A DNA stretch of 64,000 bases, taken from the NCBI GenBank assembly GCA_038147155.1, contig JAYQTA010000004.1, positions 1 through 64,000 of the forward strand, given 5' to 3'. Below the pieces are notes generated by a model. The model saw only the letters and a program-made list of their open reading frames with translations, was not told the origin of the DNA and ran no database searches. The stretch comes from Australimonas brisbanensis. Lineage in GTDB: Bacteria; Chloroflexota; Dehalococcoidia; Lucifugimonadales; Australimonadaceae. The translations under genes and the position numbers were made by a program. Positions 62,080-64,000 of the stretch are shown piece after piece; the stretch's first letter is position 1, and each line of letters starts with the position of its first letter.

Positions 62080-62829
62080 TCAGGCGTGCAGGAGCACGAA
62101 GAACTCCCGGTTCCCGTCGCCCCCCTCGATGGGCGAGGGGCGCACCCCCTCCAGCCGCAGGCCGCGCTCGATGGCCCATAGGCAGAATCCACCCACCACC
62201 TGCGCGTGGACCGCCGGGTCGCGAACGATCCCGCCCCGGCCCACCTGCTCGCGCCCCGCCTCGAACTGGGGTTTGACCAGCACCAGCGCCTGCCCCCCGG
62301 CCCGCAGGTGCTCCAACGCGGCGGGCAGTACCAGGCGCAGGGAGATGAACGAAACGTCCGTCACCACCAGATCCACCGGCTCGGGCAGGGGGAACGGGTC
62401 GCGCGCGTTCACCCCCTCCATGGACACCACGCGCGGGTCATCGCGCAGCTTGACCGCCAGCTGGCCGTGGCCCACATCCACCCCGTACACCCGCGCTGCT
62501 CCCCCCTGGAGCAGGCAGTCCACGAAGCCGCCCGTGGAGGCGCCCACGTCCAGGGCAACCAGTCCCCGCACCTCCAGCCCGAAGGCATCGAGTGCCCCTG
62601 CCAACTTCTCGCCGCCTCGGCCAACGAAGCGCGGGCGCTCGCGCACTCGCAGGGGGGTGCCGGCCGGTAGGGACTGACCGGGGCGCTCGATGCGCTGGGT
62701 GCCGCTGAACACCTCACCCGCCAGCAGCAGGGCGCGGGCCTGCTCACGGCTGACGGCCAGGCCCTGCTCCACCAGCAACTGGTCGGCGCGGGCCTTGGCG
62801 GGGCGCTTGGCGCGGGGTGTCTCAGCCAT
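62080..62829 (-). CDS. tlyA: TlyA family 16S/23S rRNA 2'-O-methyltransferase
   Basis: TlyA methylates rRNA ribose positions. The 249-residue protein has an N-terminal S4 RNA-binding domain (RADQLLVEQGLAVSREQARA, LLLAGEVFSG) and a FtsJ-like SAM domain with VALDVGASTGGFVDCLLQGG, GVDVGHGQLAVKLRDDPRV and the catalytic region DLVVTDVSFISLRLVLPAAL. It is close in form to TlyA of mycobacteria. The start is divergent from rpmH, 118 bases away. Confidence 0.93.
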   Translation of the reverse strand: MAETPRAKRPAKARADQLLVEQGLAVSREQARALLLAGEVFSGTQRIERPGQSLPAGTPLRVRERPRFVGRGGEKLAGALDAFGLEVRGLVALDVGASTGGFVDCLLQGGAARVYGVDVGHGQLAVKLRDDPRVVSMEGVNARDPFPLPEPVDLVVTDVSFISLRLVLPAALEHLRAGGQALVLVKPQFEAGREQVGRGGIVRDPAVHAQVVGGFCLWAIERGLRLEGVRPSPIEGGDGNREFFVLLHA

Positions 62830-62874
62830 CGAGGTGCTCCGGCCTGCACGGGGCCATCATGGGGTTGCGTTGCT

Positions 62875-62903
62875 TTGACACGGGCATGGCCCGCCAGTAT
62901 ACT
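62875..62903 (+). promoter_or_regulatory. Consensus sigma70 promoter of the rpmH operon
   Basis: TTGACA (62875-62880), 17-base spacer, TATACT (62898-62903): the best promoter in the window. Confidence 0.92.
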
Positions 62904-62946
62904 GGCCGTTCGGGCCACGGGCCCATCTCAGAGGGGAAATCAGACT

Positions 62947-63084
62947 GTGCCTAAGCGTACTTGGCAACCGAAGAAGCGCCGCCGTCAGCGGCGCCATGGC
63001 TTCATGGCTCGCATGCAGACCAGGGGTGGTCGCAGGGTGCTCAGCGCCCGGCGGCTCAAGGGCAGGCACGTCCTGGCGGTCTAG
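62947..63084 (+). CDS. rpmH: 50S ribosomal protein bL34
   Basis: The 45-residue, highly basic protein reads MPKRTWQPKKRRRQRRHGFM, ARMQTRGGRRVLSARRLKGR, the bL34 signature. The GTG start at 62947 has GAGGGGA upstream. It opens the conserved order rpmH-rnpA-yidD that lies near the chromosome origin in many bacteria. Confidence 0.97.
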   Translation: MPKRTWQPKKRRRQRRHGFMARMQTRGGRRVLSARRLKGRHVLAV

Positions 63085-63102
63085 CCCGCGGGCGGAGCGC
63101 CC

Positions 63103-63468
63103 ATGACGGATCAGTCCCTGGGGCAGGAGCAGCGTCTGCGCAAGCGCGCTGACTTCGACCGCCTGCGCGTTGAGGGCCGCTCCCGCACCACCCCCCATCT
63201 CGTCCTCCGCGTGGCGCCCAACAGCCTGCCGCACCCCCGCTACGGCGTGGTGGTGAGCAAGCGCGTGGCGCCCAAGGCGGTCGAGCGTAACCGACTGCGG
63301 CGCAGGCTGCGGGAGGTGCTCCGGCGCAACCCGGCGCGGGCAGGATGGGATATCCTGCTCATCGCGCGCGGTGGCGCCTCCCGGGTGGGATTCGCGCAAC
63401 TGCGTGAGGCGGTGCTGGAACTGGAGCGCCGGCTGGGCGTGCAGGACGGGTCGGAACAGACGGTATGA
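63103..63468 (+). CDS. rnpA: Ribonuclease P protein component
   Basis: RnpA helps the RNase P RNA process tRNA precursors. The 121-residue protein has RLRKRADFDRLRVEGRSRTT, RYGVVVSKRVAPKAVERNRL and RRRLREVLRR, which contain the RNR signature. Its stop overlaps the yidD start in ATGA. Confidence 0.94.
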   Translation: MTDQSLGQEQRLRKRADFDRLRVEGRSRTTPHLVLRVAPNSLPHPRYGVVVSKRVAPKAVERNRLRRRLREVLRRNPARAGWDILLIARGGASRVGFAQLREAVLELERRLGVQDGSEQTV

Positions 63469-63737
63469 GGGAGTGGATGCGGGCAGCTGTTCTCGGCCTC
63501 ATCGGGCTCTACCAGCGGGTGCTCTCGCCCTACTGGCCGGGCGCGTGCCGTTACCAGCCCACCTGCTCCCACTACGCCCAGGAAGCCATCGAGCGCCACG
63601 GGGTGGCGCGCGGCGGCTGGCTCACCCTGCGGCGGCTGGCGCGCTGCACCCCGTGGGGTGGGCGCGGCTATGACCCGGTACCCCCGGCGCACGCCGGACA
63701 CCGGCACGGACAGGACATGACCGGGCTCATTCCCTAG
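63465..63737 (+). CDS. yidD: Membrane protein insertion efficiency factor YidD
   Basis: The 90-residue protein has IGLYQRVLSPYWPGACRYQP, TCSHYAQEAIERHGVARGGW and LARCTPWGGRGYDPVP, the YidD hallmark with the three cysteines. YidD helps YidC insert proteins into the membrane. The order rnpA-yidD is conserved; yidC would be expected next, but a lipoprotein gene comes first here. Confidence 0.94.
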   Translation: MREWMRAAVLGLIGLYQRVLSPYWPGACRYQPTCSHYAQEAIERHGVARGGWLTLRRLARCTPWGGRGYDPVPPAHAGHRHGQDMTGLIP

Positions 63738-63789
63738 GGAAGGGGCCCGCCGGGTGCGACTCACCGCACCGTAACGAAGGGATACGGAC

Positions 63790-64000
63790 GTGACCAGATC
63801 CGGTCATCGCGTACGGGGCCGCCGCGCAGCCCTCCTGTTGGCGGGCGCGCTCCTTGCCATCGCCGCCCTGGCGGGCTGCACCCAATCGCGCTCCGCCGCC
63901 TCCCAGTCCTGGTCGGGCATCGTCGTGGACGGAGCGAACGTTTACGTGGGCACCCGGGAGGGGCGGGTGATCCAACTCAACGCCGCCACCGGCGCGCCGG
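63790..64000 (+). CDS. Lipoprotein with PQQ-like beta-propeller, cut by the window edge
   Basis: The GTG start at 63790 follows AAGGGA. The protein begins with a basic segment, a hydrophobic signal (RAALLLAGALLAIAALAGC) with a lipobox LAGC, then SRSAASQSWSGIVVDGANVY and VGTREGRVIQLNAATGAP, which is one blade of a PQQ or WD-type propeller repeat. The remaining blades lie beyond the window. It sits where yidC usually follows; in Dehalococcoidia-like genomes a propeller lipoprotein at this place is plausible, an inference I have not checked. Confidence 0.78.
   Translation, partial: MTRSGHRVRGRRAALLLAGALLAIAALAGCTQSRSAASQSWSGIVVDGANVYVGTREGRVIQLNAATGAP

Overview
This 64 kb window is very GC-rich chromosomal DNA from a free-living bacterium. 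It is densely packed, with short operons on both strands and no tRNA, rRNA, CRISPR array or insertion sequence that I could find. The gene set suggests a Chloroflexota-type organism, perhaps Dehalococcoidia (inference). Pointers are a lipoprotein with a long Thr-Pro linker, an F420 ligase gene (cofE), an archaeal-type IMP cyclohydrolase (purO-like), coproporphyrin-type HemQ, and a beta-propeller lipoprotein downstream of rpmH-rnpA-yidD.

Layout. 1-6.3 kb: MmgE/PrpD, prfA-prmC, a degenerate protease-like lipoprotein and hisS. 6.3-13.5 kb: relA/spoT, rpsT, lexA, an acetyltransferase, an aminotransferase, htpX and a possible PspAB partner. 13.5-16.6 kb: a copper module csoR-copA-YHS with its own promoter and operator. 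16.6-24.5 kb: TlpA, HemQ, ferredoxin, an Lrp regulator, an IscA-like protein, an oxidoreductase, trxB, a lone MoxR ATPase and a fibronectin-III surface protein. 24.7-29 kb: an EamA transporter, the thiamine operon thiG-thiE-thiS, cofE and a broken carbamate-kinase-like gene. 29-29.6 kb: phage-like remnants. 29.6-39.5 kb: uppP, thpR, uracil-DNA glycosylase, an amidohydrolase, proB-proA and mfd. 39.4-47 kb: a HAD hydrolase, broken comF, glyA, rpsF-ssb-rpsR, a parvulin-like protein, hom and a frameshifted thrC. 47-52 kb: folE and a group resembling mycothiol biosynthesis (MshA-like, MshD-like and MshB-like proteins plus a FemX-like acetyltransferase). 52-64 kb: tilS, a CNNM protein, tsaD, purO, NAPRTase, a GT2, a GalT-like protein, purF, tlyA and the rpmH operon.

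Expression signals are readable. Several genes have sigma70-type promoters with 17-18 bp spacers (csoR, EamA, iscA, glyA, rpsF, rpmH). At least six genes have a TANNNT box exactly six bases before the start codon, which is the signature of leaderless transcripts. Operon neighbours often overlap as GTGA or ATGA, and several convergent pairs share a 4-base CTAG or TTAG stop overlap.

Four genes carry frameshifts or internal deletions (carbamate kinase-like, comF, thrC, a second EamA), and a fifth (39460-39782) probably does. These may be genuine decay, but the cluster in thrC and the 9-G run in the EamA gene could equally be consensus errors. All functions are inferred from reading the sequence; no database search was run.
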